From Motacilla alba alba (lineage: Eukaryota > Chordata > Aves > Passeriformes > Motacillidae), in contig NC_052031.1 of the NCBI RefSeq assembly GCF_015832195.1, forward strand, positions 13,517,850 to 13,581,849: 64,000 bases of DNA. The letters are read 5' to 3'. This document shows, in pieces, positions 26,301-56,346 of this stretch (position 1 is the stretch's first letter; every line of letters begins with the position of its first letter). A model generated the notes under the pieces. It had not been told where the DNA came from and searched no databases. It saw only the letters and a list, made by a program, of their open reading frames with translations. Made by a program: the position numbers and the translations under genes.

Positions 26301-29300
26301 AAGAAAACAAAAGAATGAAGGCAGCTCCAGTGCCTGGTAACAACTCCCTGCTTTTCTGCTTTTTTCTCTTTCTGTTGCTTTCATGCACAGTGTAACACAC
26401 TACAAGCATACAAAAGGAAAGGGCTGCAGGGTTCCTTGAATTGTTCCAGTCAACTCTCTTCATGTTTGACTGCTAACTCCCATGCATAGAGATTAGAGGG
26501 AGACTGGAATAGACTTAAAAGTCTATTAAGAAGCTGAAGCAGCAGCAGAGCAAGAAGTAGGTGTTCACTGCTTCATGCAGAAGCCTGAAAATGTACAGGT
26601 ACTCTCCCTGTTTGGCCCTTCCTTTCACCTTCTCTCTGTAATATTTGGAATGTTTTGAGTCTGCACACACTTATACCTGAATTTGAAAAGCTAATGTCAG
26701 TTTCTTAGTTAATTTTTCCTCCAGAATCTGCATTCTTCCAAACTGTTTTACCTGTTCCAGCAGGAGTTTCAGAATTACTTTGGACATAAGGTTATGTGCT
26801 GCACATTTCCATTTGATTTTCTGTAGCATCATTTACTGAGGCTAGACAGGAAAATGCCCAGACTTTCCAAACTGGAGCACCAGACTGCAGTGATAGTCTG
26901 GTCATTTTTTTGTGTGTATGTGGTAGAAATAGATCCACCCTTGCTTCTATTTCTACAGAATAAAGCCATCAATCCCAACTGTATCAGTGTAGAATTTTTA
27001 CCTGGACCCACACCCATAGGCAGCAGGCAAATACTGGTCAACAACAGAAAAAAATAACAATATATTAGGATGTTCATTTAGATATTATTTCAAAGAAAGG
27101 GTTTTATTCTTGGAAAAAGCAGTATGACTGGCAGTGAACCAATCATCAGGAAATATGAAAATAAGGAGCTGAGTTTATTAGTCAAGGCTGTTTGTCTTTC
27201 ATTGCAATTCATCAAAAACATGCATGTGTTGGAAGGACTAGAAAGATGAAAAGGTATTTTTTCAGTCGTGGAAGAGGAGACTGTCCTTTCAAGGATACAA
27301 TGGTGCTTTTCAAAAGAGCAGTGGCTGTGAAACTTGTCCATCAATGGAAGGCTCCTTTCAGAGCAAATCTCACTCTACTGCTTTAGGTAGTTATTCTCTA
27401 ACATTCCCAATTGACTAAAGTTATTGTTGCATAAAATATCTGTAAATATGACTTCTTTGATATGAGTAAATAACAGGGGAAAACCCAGATAAATTGCTTA
27501 AGCAACCACTTTCTGAATGGTGTCTGTTGAACCAGGCTCCTCCCTCACCACAACCTAAGAAGAAGAAAGAAAACTCTGGACTTCAGTATTGAGGGCTTGC
27601 TTGTCTGACTTACCCCAGCTCAAAATGTGACTGGCCAACGGGACTTCAGCCAAAACCACTTCACCCCTCATTCTCTTTCCCCTGCTTTTTCTATTCCACT
27701 TGAACACACAGTTTCCACAGAAACAGAGCAGCACAAATAGCACAGGGTTTGGGTGCCTTTCTGGGGAAGTAAATGTAACAAAACAGACTGCATATAATGT
27801 CTCATTTTGGTGAAAAGCTTTATTACATTCAGAGTTATCTGGATACTAAAAATTATATTTAGAATTCTCTCCTTTTTAAACCTTGTTTAGTAACTCAATG
27901 GATTGTCTGACAAACTGGCAGCAGAAATATGAATCTAATACTGTATTTTATCACTTGGTTTAGGGCTTTTTCAGATTTCTTTCCTCCTTACTATTCATCA
28001 GCAACATTGACAAGTGTCTAACAGAAGGAACAGAATCAGGCAAACCACTGTACCAGCCCACTATCCAGCTTCCACTGTGCCCCACAGCCAAACTTAGTGT
28101 TATCTCTAACACTGCACTAATTTCATAGCTACAGGCTAATTTTGTACACTGAAAAATACAGTGAAGGTGGTTGCTCTCAGAACATACTCCATGTTCCCAG
28201 CTAACCAGCTAGCAGGTACCTGAGAGGATTCAGGATTCTGCTCCTCATCCTTGCCTGCACAGGACACCTTATTTATGTGCTCCTAGTATGGATGCACTGG
28301 CCCAGTGAATGCTCAGATAAAACAAGCTGCTGTGAAATTACACACTTAATATTACCTACTTCCTATTGGAAATCATGAATGTTTTCTGTACTTCTTCTAC
28401 ACAGTAGCCTGAAGTCAGTTGTGCTCTTTTTGTAGAGCAGCCAGGAGGACCCAGGGATTACTTTTGCCAGTGCTAATCAGTTTGAACAACTACATATGTG
28501 AATGATGAATGCCAGAGGTCTCCTACATACATCCCAGTATCTTCAGACAGCAGGAAAGTGATGGGTGATAGAAAGGTGAAGGATTACTTGTATTCTGGAT
28601 TTTATGGTCTACATGCAGAATTAGGCACATAAAGGAGTACTGCATTATGGCTATAATCTGGAAGTTAACCAAACTCAGGTACCCAGATTTTCTGTATGGA
28701 TGATGAGGAATGAGATTTTAAAGTCATTCATAACAATGAGTAAAAAATACCCCAGGTATTCCCATAATCCATTCCAGTTTCACATGTGTGAATCTTTGAT
28801 ATGAAAGCTGTGACTTCTAAACAGTTTTTAGTGGCCAGATCCAGTTGCACTGAGGAAAACAGGCATTTTACCAGGAGCTTAATAGGGTACAAAATTTCAC
28901 AGCAATAACAGTGATCAAAGGCTCCTAAAATAATTCATGGAAAACCCAGTGTGACAGCAGGCACAGGCAAGGCAGGCAGGCACGTAAAGAGCATACTCTG
29001 CTACCCCGCAGGCCAGCATTCAAGCAGCATGAGCTGACAGAAGAGCTCATTTTCTCCCTCCACCTCTGTAGCCTTGGCCTTTCCTGCTCCTTGTGAGGCA
29101 GCAGCTTTGCTGCAAGAGAGGGTCCCACCCAGCATGGCTCCCCACCCTCGCTCTTCCATGGCCCTCATCAGCCCTGTGGGCAGCTCACACTTCAGCCTGT
29201 GTCCCGTCCCAGCTGTTCCCTCCTCCTCTGCACAAACACACAGGCAGGTCTTTCACCCCTTAAAGGCCTTCTGAGATAATTGTGAATAGGGACAGCAGTA

Positions 29301-32300
29301 CATAATTATTCCTCCAGCGCAGATCCCTATTTCATATTGTGTTTGCTCTTGACCATCTCTGCAGAAGCTGAACGCTGCCACTCAGACAGTTGATCTGTGG
29401 GTGATCGCATCCTGTTTCGTCTACACTGCTGCAAAGCTTTACAGCACCCCTGAGTCAATTGTCTAATGGTGGAATTAAGGTAAAAAGAGAAAACATATTT
29501 CACAGTTACCTCCCAATCCTATGCTTAAGGTTGATTTTCTATAGCCATATGCATTCTTATTTTAAAATCAGCCTGTAGAGCACATTAATTTTTTTAGATA
29601 CGAACAGATTTGGTCAAAAAACCCCTCTCTGCCTAAAATTCTCTTTGTCTGTCTAGATAAGATGCTTCTCCACCTTTCTTCTATTGCCAACTAATCGACA
29701 AAAGGATTTAGAGATGAATTTCAAAAATAAGCAGCTTTTTATTAAAAAAAAAAATGTGTGAAGGGAAAAGGGGGAGTATCAACCTAAAGGTGATGGCCTA
29801 TTAAAGTGTTATAAACTGGTAATTTGTTTTCTTGGAAGACCATTTTTGTCATTATTTTGGAAATCTATATAATTCATTTTGGACTGTTTTCAAAATTCTT
29901 CAAAGAACCTTCTCGCTGAAATTGCGTTGTGAATAAAATTCTGTATTTTCAAAAAAAATCCCTTCTTCATACTTTTATATTTTTAAATTTTGCATGGTAA
30001 TGAGCTATCACCCCCACTTTTTGCTTCATGCAAGGCCTCAAAATAAGCATGAAAAATGCAAACAACCTACATATGAAAAATACATTAGGCTTTTAATAGT
30101 TCTTTGGTTTTAGTTCTCTGTGGTGCTATTAGAGGCAGGTAAAAATCAGGTTAGTTAAGTGCAGCTGGTGCAAAGGGGTGTAAAATTACAACTTATCTGC
30201 CTGATTGTCTGTGCCCCTGGGAGGGATAAAACTGAAGAAGAGTGAGAGCAGTTATTGCTGCTCTATTTTATTAGCTTTTTCTATAGACTGGGAACATCTC
30301 AGCTTTGTACCTTAAGATTTTCAACGAGCATCTTTGGAGGAGATTGACTCAAGATGCATCTCACTTGCATTCTCTTCCTAGCCAGATTTATGCTCCCATC
30401 TGCCAAGATGTGCTATCCTGATTTCCCCTCCTAGGGAGCCTGAGAGTAGGAAGACATTACAAACTTATTAGAGTTTAATCATATTTTTTTGCCACAAAAC
30501 AAACCTCCTTTAGGTTACATTAAACAAAATTTCTATGGGAATGTACTAATACAATGTAATAGAGATTAAGATAATATTTTAATGATACCACTCAATGGAT
30601 ATATTAGGTCATTTATAATAGAAGGGGTTTTAATTGTTAAACCAACCAGAGGGACAAAAAAAAACAAACTCAAGGCATATTATTATTTTCTTTTTATATT
30701 TTACACTGTAACTCTGTATGTAAAAGGAGCACTTGACCAATGGAAAGAGAAAGGGGTCATGACTGCGAGCCCTTTGCCAGCTTACACTTGGAAACCATGT
30801 TAAGGGTAGATCATAACAGAAGGTGACTGAGAAAGCCATCTTCAGTGGTCTCTACTGATGGTCTCTACTTGCCAGGGTGGATCAGTTTTATCTCTGAAGC
30901 AGAACTAGCATTTCCCTCTTTCCAGCCCCTGAATCATCAGAAGGATGATCTCGTGCATTTTGTCTATAGATTCTCAGACACGGGCCGACAATTCTTTAAT
31001 ATGTCAGAGAATGCTTGTTGGTATTGAGAAAGGAGTAATAAACTTTTCTGAATATATTAGAAGACTTGGGAAACACATAGGAATGATCTTATTAACCTAT
31101 TTTCCTTGTGGTAGCACCTGCAGGTCCTTCAAAATGCTGGTTCTTCTGTATGAGGTACTTCATACCACTCCAGGTTCTATCTGAGCTGATGGTAGTAGAT
31201 GATAGATGAACACGTAGTCAACAGGGAAAACTAAGAGAAGGGTAATTATCACACCAAGCACAGTTGTAAGATACAAGCTACTTAATTACTGACAAGGATT
31301 TTGAAGACAAGGAGGTACTTAATGTGGGAATTTGGAGGAGGAAAAATGAGTATTTTAGGGAAGCTCTCCTGTACAAGATAGAAGAAGCAAGAAGTTACAT
31401 GACAGAAAAAGTTGGACCAATGCGTGGTAGAAATCTTGCTGAAGGTTTCCCCCAGCCAGATATTTTCAGCAAGATGTTTTTGCCTGGGAGAGGTGAAGAA
31501 ACAACTTTTCAACATACCACAGCCATAGTCAATGGCCAAATGACAGCAATGTTCAAATGACACATAGCTCTCTCTCTTGCCCCTACCACTCATCCTGGAG
31601 TTGGTGACGTCCTAGCACTGGCTTCCTCCATGGCACTACAGCTGTCAGAAGTGCCATCATCTGCCTTGTCAATCACTAAGCTCCATTGCTGTTTCCAGTC
31701 CACTGTTCACCTCTCCTCAGAAGTGCACTGAACCCAATCCTCATATCCCTACTGGTATCTGGTGGGTTAATTAAATTCCAAGTGTGAAGGCTTGACAGGG
31801 CTGAAAAGACAAATATTTGATCCCCTAGGGCTTTATAAAATAAACCTCTGTGGATATATCTCTGCTCAGACCTAAGGAGAGCTGCATCTTTGCTCCTTCC
31901 TTTCTTCCTAGATGAGGTCTTATAATGACTATAAGCTAGTCATTGAGGAATTCATGCATACCTGGGATTTTTAAAATCCCAAGCAAAGTACTCTATTGTG
32001 TTACTTTCTTATTCTACTCTAAGGGGGAAGGTTAAGTACAAGAGGTGAGAAAATAAGTTACCCATATACATATACCAGTTGTAAGTCTCATCACATAAGA
32101 AGACTGTGAATACAATACACCTAGAGAATAAGAAATATGAGACACTAAATTATTAATAGCCTGGCTCAGAGGAAGTCTGAGACAGGCTGGGATTGGGACA
32201 TGGCACACAGGGTCTTAAAAATAAGGACAATCTACATGTTGAAGTTAATGAAAATACCTTCCTTGCACCAGTGCTTAAAATAGAAAAGAGGGTAGAAGAT

Positions 32301-32430
32301 GACATTCTGACTATGTCAGAAAGGACTGATAGCACAGATCTGTCCTGGTTTTTGAAGTGATTTGCATAGGTACAGGGTAGATTTTGAATGATACTCGAAC
32401 ATTCCCTTGTCCAGGGACTAATATTCAATT
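20325..32430. other. Intergenic DNA left of the PUS7 promoter
   Basis: About 12 kb with no supportable gene. The 142-codon minus-strand frame at 22177-22605 and the two-strand open stretch at 31282-31593 have no recognisable domain and no splice context. Two simple duplications are visible: a 20-bp unit twice at 24701-24740, and an AACTTGGGTTAA unit twice near 25090-25115. A moderately GC-richer stretch at 28930-29270 is not matched to anything I know. Confidence 0.5.
24701..24740. repeat. 20-bp tandem duplication
   Basis: TGATGTACAAATAACCAAAA is followed directly by a copy with one substitution (A to G). The flank at 24692-24700 carries a partial third copy. Confidence 0.85.
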
Positions 32431-32699
32431 AGGGCCCCGTGTTTCAGATGCCGGGGAGGCTCAGGAAGGCCATCCTCTCGTGTACACGATTCCCTGCTTT
32501 GGCTGTAGCCGCCTTTTGGAAATTAAACTTTTGTTCTGCACAGTTACAGTTCTTCCGTAAATCACCGCCTGCCTACCCTGCCCTCTGCCCAGGCAGCCCG
32601 AGCGGGCCGGCGGTGACGGAAGCGCGGGCAGGAGCGGCCCCCGGGCAGGCACCACCCCCGGCCCCGGCTGCGCTCCCCGCCCGGCGTCAGCGCGGCGGG

Positions 32700-32829
32700 G
32701 CCGGCCGGGGGCGGGCGCAGCCTGGGGCCGCCTCCGCCCGCGCGGGCTGGGCCGGGCTCGTTCCGTGCCGCCTCCGCCGCCCGCCCCGCCGCGCTGACGC
32801 CCGGGCCGTCCTCCCGTGCCGGCGTGCGG
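32700..32829 (+). other. PUS7: Probable non-coding first exon of PUS7
   Basis: The GC-rich sequence is followed by a strong splice donor (GCGG|GTAAGTGG, GT at 32830-32831). The 5' limit is a guess, because no transcript evidence is available. The exon contains no ATG that would extend the PUS7 frame. Alternative first exons within the island are possible. Confidence 0.5.
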
Positions 32830-33167
32830 GTAAGTGGCTCCCCCTCGGCGGCTCCTGCCTAGCGGCGGGCGGAGCCGCAGCCTCCCCCGGCTGCCGCGCA
32901 GGGCTCCGCGGCGGGGCCGGCTCTCCGCTCCCCGCCGGGCGCGGGGCCGGGGGGGTTCCGCCTCGGGGCAGCTTCGCCCCCGCTGGCGCCGGGCTTCCCC
33001 CTGCCGCTGCCGCGTGTTGCCGGGACCCCCGCGGCAGAGCCCTTCCTCCTCCCTCGCCCCCGTGCCCCGCCTGCCCCGGCCCCAGCGCGTCCTCCCGCCC
33101 TGCCCCGGCAGCCTCGGCGCTGGCAGCGGCTCTTCCGGCCCGGCCCGGAGCGCTGCGGGGGGAGCTT

Positions 33168-33194
33168 GGCCCGGCCCGGCCCGGCCCGGCCCGC
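33168..33194. repeat. (CCCGG)n pentanucleotide run in the PUS7 CpG island
   Basis: About five uninterrupted CCCGG units lie just downstream of the probable PUS7 first exon, within intron 1. Confidence 0.8.
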
Positions 33195-33439
33195 GGGCTC
33201 CGGGCGCCGCTGCCCTCCCCGCCTGCGCCCTCCGCGCTGCCCCCGCCGCAAGGCTGGGCCCTGGGGCGCTGATGCTGCACCATCGCCCTCTCCTCGGTCG
33301 CCTTTTAATCCCACGTGCCTCGTCTCATGAGGAAGCGGCTTCGCACCCTGCGCTGCCGAGCTCCGGCTCGGCTCCTCAGTGCCCTGCAGCCCCCGCCGTG
33401 CCTGCTCGGCTGGTACCGCGCCGGGAGTCACCGCTCGGC

Positions 33440-35493
33440 GTTTCTTATTGAGGACAGTCAAGTGTTTTATTTGTAGTAGTAAACTCAGTCTCTATTAGAA
33501 CACTGAAATTGCTGCGAAAATGATGTTTATGCAGATTCCGGCTTTTATGGAAACACCTGTTAGGAAAAGGGCCGAGACAATTGAGCAGCTGTCAAAAAAT
33601 AATGGGAGCCTCTCCGCAGCAGTCTGCACAAGTGAGGCAGTGTGTGCCCCGCTCGCTTCAACTTGCTCCTTCAGGCAATTATCCTGCAGAATTTATCCCC
33701 GACGGTGGCTGCCCTCGGGCACAGGATAGTACTCTGAAGTATGTGAGTCACTGTTCTGCTGTTAGAATAGTCTGTGTGTGACAACTTTGGGGTGTTTGTG
33801 CCCAACATCGAATTCTTCTAACAGTCTGTATAATTCAATAACTGGTATTACAGTTTTATTTAAGAAGCGTGAGATTTCTCTTTTTACTACCTTTGGCAGG
33901 TGTCTCAGAGGATTTCACTGTGCTGAATGCTGTTTTGTTCGCTATGTGAAGATACAAGCCATCTAAAAGCCTTTTCCACTTCAGTGCTTTATAACCCAGC
34001 CTCTATAAATTTTGGTACATGGGAAGACAATCTGGAAACAGCGGTGAATTGCTTCCCTTGGCTATGACTTTTATTTATTGTTCCTCTTGAAAGAAGGATT
34101 TTATTAACTTTTATTTGAAGACAGACTCAAATTGGTGCTTTCAGCTTGAAGGTACATTGTTTCGCTAATTGTTCTGCTTTCTTGCCTGTCTTAACACTCT
34201 TCACACCATACACACACTTAATTTTATAATTCTCTCCTTATTTCCCTTTTGTTCATTTATTTTTGTGGCATTCATTTTCAGTTCTTCACTTGAGCAAAAC
34301 ATTTCAGGTGTTTCTAAAACAGTTGTTCCTGCCCCTTTAGCCTAAGCTGGTGATTTCTTCACTGGGGTGTCCAGGCCATGAAGTCAGTCCTGGCTAGCAG
34401 CTAACTGGTAACAGTTACTTACCAACCCAGCAAATGCTGATTATCAAGTTAGTTGTGGGACTTCCTTTAAAAACATGCCCTTTAAAATTAGATTATGCTA
34501 TTTAGTGGCTGGAGAAATAATACAGGGTGATGTATGTAGCTCTAAAATACTGTTCCCTGCCTAGATTAATTTCTCAGTAACGGCTAAATCATACTAATTT
34601 AGAAACTTGTTTGTTGTGGACAAAATTGACTTGATATGGGGAATTTAATTTATGACCAGTTAACTTTTAATTACCAGTTGGCTGGTGATACAAAAGACCG
34701 CTACTTAAACACAGATTTGGGGAAAATTGCTTTCTTCCCCCTTACTCCTTGGCCCCTCAGGTTATGCTCTGGCCCTTGGGCAAGGCAGTGGTAGTGCAGG
34801 AGGTTGGGGTTGGTACATGGAGATTGCTTTCTGCTCAATTCTTCTGCTCCCATGTGCGTCCTCTCCATGGGCCCCTCAAGGGTGTCCCTGCTCCAGTGTG
34901 GAGAGTTTCCTTCCAAGAGTGCATCTCCAGCTGTGTCCACAGCATTTGTCCCCTTCTCCGTGCCTCCCTGTCCCTTTTTGAGCACTCTGTCACATGTCTC
35001 CTCCTGTGCTTTCTTTTGCCTTCGGTGCCACTGGCAGCTTCTCCCTTTCTCTGATGAACTGGAGCGGGGGCACCGTGTGCTTGTTGGATGAGTTGGAGGA
35101 TGGCAGGTAGTGGGTTTATGGAGCCAGCTGAACTGGCCATGGCCCACACAGGGCAGTTCATGGCCTCCTCCCGTGCAGCCCCTGCTACCAAAACCTGCAC
35201 TTTATCCCCAGTACGCTCCTGTGCCAATTGGGTGATGCTGAGAGAAAGGTCCTGTCCATGCCTAATTATAGGAACCCCAGTTTCCTTTTATACACTTAGA
35301 AATAAAACCAAAGTTCTCTCCTGTATCTTGCTAATAGCAATAATGTGTTGTTTCACCAGGGTGGTTATACTTTGGCAGTTGTATTTATTAACATGTCTGT
35401 CTGAGTCCATATGTGATTGCATTCATATATGTTTTCATTATATTTTTTTTTCCATAAAACCTTCTCAAAGAGTTATTTTCCTCTTTTTTTCAG
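33440..35493 (+). other. PUS7 first intron, distal part
   Basis: AT-rich intron. The stretch 34701-35227 stays open in several frames on both strands and is moderately GC-rich, but no frame resembles a known protein and none has splice support. I see no repeat that I can name. Confidence 0.45.
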
Positions 35494-35553
35494 ATCTGAA
35501 GGCAGTGGTTCTGCTGACACAAGGGTGGCAGCTCTGAGCCCTATTCCACCAGC
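35494..35553 (+). other. PUS7: Probable second, non-coding exon of PUS7
   Basis: A pyrimidine-rich tract ending TTTTTTTCAG (to 35493) precedes 60 nt with no ATG, followed by a consensus donor GTGAGT (35554-35559). Its position between the CpG-island donor and the first coding exon fits a 5' UTR exon. It may be skipped in some transcripts. Confidence 0.5.
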
Positions 35554-36220
35554 GTGAGTAGTCATGTTCTTCTCAGAGATAATTTAATTTCTTTGTTGTT
35601 TTGTTTATCTCACTAATTCAGTGATTTTGGTATCTCATCCCTCTTATCTTTTGGGCTGAATTGATGCCACCTTGAATTGTGTAGCATTGTGTGTGTTGGA
35701 AGTACATAGAAAGCAAAGACCTGAGATTTCAGGTTTGTGGGAACTCAGCCGTTCTCTCTCAGTCTTTGGAAGATGGAATCTTGATAGAAAAGGGAGTAAT
35801 TGAGGGTAGTCATGGTTAAGAGAAGGCTTGGGAACAAACAGTTTCTTAGGCGCTAACCTGCTGTTGACAGCAGAGCCTGTGTGTGCACAGGCCTGCAGGC
35901 AGCCATGGTAAGGGTGGGCAAGAGTGGTGATGGTGGTAAATGGTCAGTGGAGTACTGAATCCTGTCCTGCTGTAGTCCAGCTTGCATGCTGCCCTCATAA
36001 TATCTTCCTTCTTTCTCCCTAAGTATATATTGTTTCTAGGTGTTCAAAATGTTTACATGATGTTTAATTTAAATGCATAAAGTTTATGGTTTTCCTGAAA
36101 AATTGCAGGGGGCAGAGTCCTTGGAGTGAAGTGCTATGTATTGATATTGCTCTTAGCAGACAGAAAATAAGCCTTCCTTCTTCTTTTCCAGGGCTTCCTA
36201 TCCTACCCTGTGCCTTAAAC

Positions 36221-53918
<17,698 letters not shown>

Positions 53919-54515
53919 ATGAACTGCAGAATGACTTAATTTTAACAAAGTGTTTTCTTATTTACATGTTCTGTACAAATCTTTAAAGAGTCACAGTAAG
54001 AGATTTGTATTTTTTTAAGTTTTTTTAGTGCTAGCATTTAACTTCAGTAGTCCTTTGCAAGATGGTGACTGTAATATAATACAGATTTTAGTGACTGGTG
54101 CTTTTTACTGAATGAGTAAGTTACTTGAGCTGTAACATGGGTGCGTCTTTAGAATTGTGCTTATAATGGCATGGGACCTGGAAGAATGTTTAGCTTGCCT
54201 TCTTTGGGCAAGCACTGAATGTTTTCACGAGTTCAGCCACCCTTGAACTCTTTTCAAATACAATGAACTACATGAGGAAAGATGAATTACAACAAAATTA
54301 AGATACTGATGAACATATGTATGGCTGCAGTCTTGCTGGTAGCATTTGCACTGATGCGGTAGCAGATTCTGTTAGCAAGGCTTTTGTGTGCTGTAAAGCT
54401 GTACAGCTCTTTAAATATTTCCACTTTTCATTAAGAAAATACTCGTATTTTCCAGCTACTAAATACCTGTACCAAAGAACAGGTACTTAGAATAAACTAA
54501 CCTGAAACTCTGAGC
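53919..54515 (+). other. PUS7: PUS7 3' UTR
   Basis: This runs from the TGA at 53916-53918 to just past the poly(A) signal. It is AT-rich, as usual for a 3' UTR. No other gene lies here before the RINT1 island. Confidence 0.7.
54491..54496 (+). terminator. PUS7: Poly(A) signal of PUS7
   Basis: AATAAA about 570 nt after the PUS7 stop codon and the last such signal before the RINT1 CpG island. A GTGTAG-containing stretch follows at about 54510, consistent with a downstream element. Cleavage near 54,515 is inferred. Confidence 0.65.
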
Positions 54516-54734
54516 GTGTAGCAGTTAAGTGCTTCCTTTGCGCCTCTCCCTTGCCCATTGTTGGCGGGGAATGAGCCGGCCTTCGTGTTGGGGAAGAAAA
54601 TATGCTGTGGAGCTGTTCTAAAGCGACCTGGCCTTTTCAGCCAAGTGTAAAGCCTGTCTTGCTGCTCCTGTCGCCGGCCACGGCGGCTGCGTGCGGAGGG
54701 GGCGGGGAGGCCGTGAGGTGCAAGGCCGTATCCC

Positions 54735-54915
54735 GCGGAGCGCGGCAGCCCCGAGCGGCTCTGGCCGGGCCGTGTCCCTGGGAGCGCGGAGCGGGGCAGC
54801 CCCGAGCGGCTCTGGCCGGGCCGTGTCCCTGGGAGCGCGGAGCGGGGCAGCGCCGAGCGGCTCTGGCCGGGCCGTGTCCCTGGGAGCGCGGAGCGGGGCA
54901 GCGCCGAGCCGGCGG
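54735..54915. repeat. 51-bp GC-rich minisatellite, about 3.4 copies
   Basis: The word GAGCGGCTCTGGCCGGGCCG recurs at 54753, 54804 and 54855, and a truncated copy begins at 54906, giving an exact 51-bp period. Copies differ by only a base or two (for example CAGCCCCGAG versus CAGCGCCGAG). Since 51 is a multiple of 3, frames on both strands stay open through it, which creates long but meaningless ORFs. It lies just upstream of the inferred RINT1 start site. Confidence 0.92.
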
Positions 54916-54959
54916 GCGGGGAGCGGAGCTCTCGGGAGCGGCTCCGCGCCTGCGCCCGC

Positions 54960-55274
54960 GCTCCGTCACCCGCGGCGCTGCTGACGCGGCGGGGGTGGCG
55001 CGGCGGCCGCCGGGACTCGCGGGGAGCGCGCTGAGGGCTCCGGGCCGGCGGCTCCCGCGGCCCTCCCGGCCCCGCGGCGCCGTCCTGCGAGGGGAAGCGG
55101 CGGCTCGTCGGCCGGCGCCCGTGGCGGGGGAGGAAGGGCTCGGCGAGCCGCCGCCCGGCTGAGGGGCTGCCCGGCCGCCCGGCCCGGCCGCGGTCGGCGG
55201 CGCTTCGCTCGCTGCCTCCCGGAGCCCGCGGAGCCTTCAGGCGGCCCTTGGAAGGGCCCGGCCCTGTGGCCGAG
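54960..55274 (+). other. RINT1: Probable non-coding first exon of RINT1
   Basis: The best donor in the island is CCGAG|GTGGGT (GT at 55275-55276). With this donor, the frame that would join the RINT1 reading frame is open from a TGA at 55160-55162 to the donor but contains no ATG, so the exon appears to be untranslated. The 5' end is inferred. A different donor would change this conclusion. Confidence 0.45.
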
Positions 55275-56335
55275 GTGGGTGCTGAGCCGCGGGGCTGAGC
55301 AGCAGCTGCTGGGGGGATGCGCCCACAGACCTGCTCCTGTCTCGTGTAACCCGATCCTTTCCACTGAGTAGGAAAAGAGCAGCGTTTGGTTAGGTTTTTC
55401 CTGGTGTGTAGTGTTTCGATTGCTGCAAACAGGAATTTTACTGCTCTGCTTTCTTTATTCGATTATTCCTCTGCAGCACCCTCGGTCACCCAGTTTGCTC
55501 TGCCTGGTGCTCTCTATTGCCTCTGCAACTCTGGCTCATCTGCTGCACCACTTTCTCACTGCTGTTGTCAGTTTAATAGGGGTTTTAACTTCATTAAAGC
55601 TAGTAGCAGACGAAGTGCAAGTGTATCGGTTTTTATTTTTAAATACTGTTTTGAAGGTGACATGCAGAAGTAGAGGATTGAACCAACCAAACAGTTGTCA
55701 TCGTTGCCTTTTTTGTTTCACTGTGAACATCCTCTTGATGTCACGTTTCTCTAGGTGCTGCCAAATGTCTGGATCAGCCAGTGTCTTTTATGTTATACTG
55801 TGGGGGGTTTGGGGTTTTTTTGGTAAATGTTTCGGTGATGTATTTGCTTTCCAAATTATTGTGAGGCCCACATGGAGACTTACTAGTAACACAACAGTCA
55901 TGAATTGGTATCTCTGAAATTGCCTAAACTTGTGAAAAGGGAAAGTGGAAAATTATCATCCTTTGCATTTTACAATTTGTTTTTATATTTTTCATTACAT
56001 TTTCTATATTATATATGTAGGAACTACATATTTCTTGAACTATTTTTAATAAAATTCATGCTTTTGGGGAAGGAAGAAATTAACAGATATATTTCTCTTT
56101 GGTAGTTAATATATAATAAATCATCAGTTGGATATGTCAGCGAAGTTTTATCTGACTTCAGACTTAAGCCAGCAAGTTGTCTCACTTAAAGCAGTATAAT
56201 TCATGAATATGGCATTTCAGTCTCAGTTTAAATTTAACTGCTCAGCTTTTCATGGAGTTTTGTTCCTCAATAGATAATATTTGTTTGTGCTGTCTTAGTG
56301 TTGGCTGATTAGAAATTGTTTACTCAGTATTGCAG
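55275..56335 (+). other. RINT1 first intron
   Basis: AT-rich intron from the probable GTGGGT donor to the TATTGCAG acceptor. It contains a G/T-rich tract at 55800-55822. No gene or named repeat is seen. Confidence 0.5.
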
Positions 56336-56346
56336 AGAAAGAAACC

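Larger units (their letters stand above)
32560..33440 (+). promoter_or_regulatory. PUS7: CpG island and promoter of PUS7
   Basis: A dense CpG block of about 0.9 kb upstream of the PUS7 exons, and the only island between SRPK2 and the PUS7 coding region. It contains an ETS-like core next to a CRE half-site (TGACGGAAGCG, near 32611-32621), an Sp1-type GC box (GGGGGCGGGC, 32706-32715) and another TGACGC near 32793. No TATA box is evident. A start site around 32,700-32,800 is inferred from the downstream donor at 32830. Confidence 0.78.
54555..55320 (+). promoter_or_regulatory. RINT1: CpG island and promoter of RINT1
   Basis: A CpG-dense block begins about 60 bp after the PUS7 poly(A) signal. 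It contains an E2F-like TTGGCGGGGA (54561-54570), a near-consensus NRF1 site (CGCGCCTGCGCC, 54945-54956), a TGACGC CRE half-site (54982-54987) and the 51-bp minisatellite. No TATA box is evident. The transcription start is probably near 54,950-55,000, by position of the NRF1 site. Confidence 0.75.

Noticed and set aside
31282..31593. Open frames on both strands (103 and 78 codons)
   Set aside because: No motif, no splice partners, intergenic. Chance is the simpler explanation.
31963..31981. 19-bp palindrome TGGGATTTT-T-AAAATCCCA
   Set aside because: AT-rich and short, with no nearby element; expected occasionally by chance over 64 kb.
32439..33461. Open frames of 200-277 codons on both strands in the PUS7 CpG island
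   Set aside because: Composition-driven frames with no recognisable domain, lying over a promoter.
34701..35227. Overlapping 100-150-codon frames on both strands in PUS7 intron 1
   Set aside because: Openness on both strands indicates composition, not coding. No domain is recognisable, and the flanking non-coding PUS7 exon fits without them.
36086..36220. Extension of the PUS7 frame upstream to an ATG at 36086
   Set aside because: The upstream part lies in the intron before the CTTTTCCAG acceptor (ends 36191). The ATG at 36221 gives the N-terminus that matches the family.
54602..55162. 186-codon frame with an internal 17-residue repeat in the RINT1 CpG island
   Set aside because: The repeat is simply the 51-bp minisatellite, which stays open in several frames. 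No splice or start context supports a protein.
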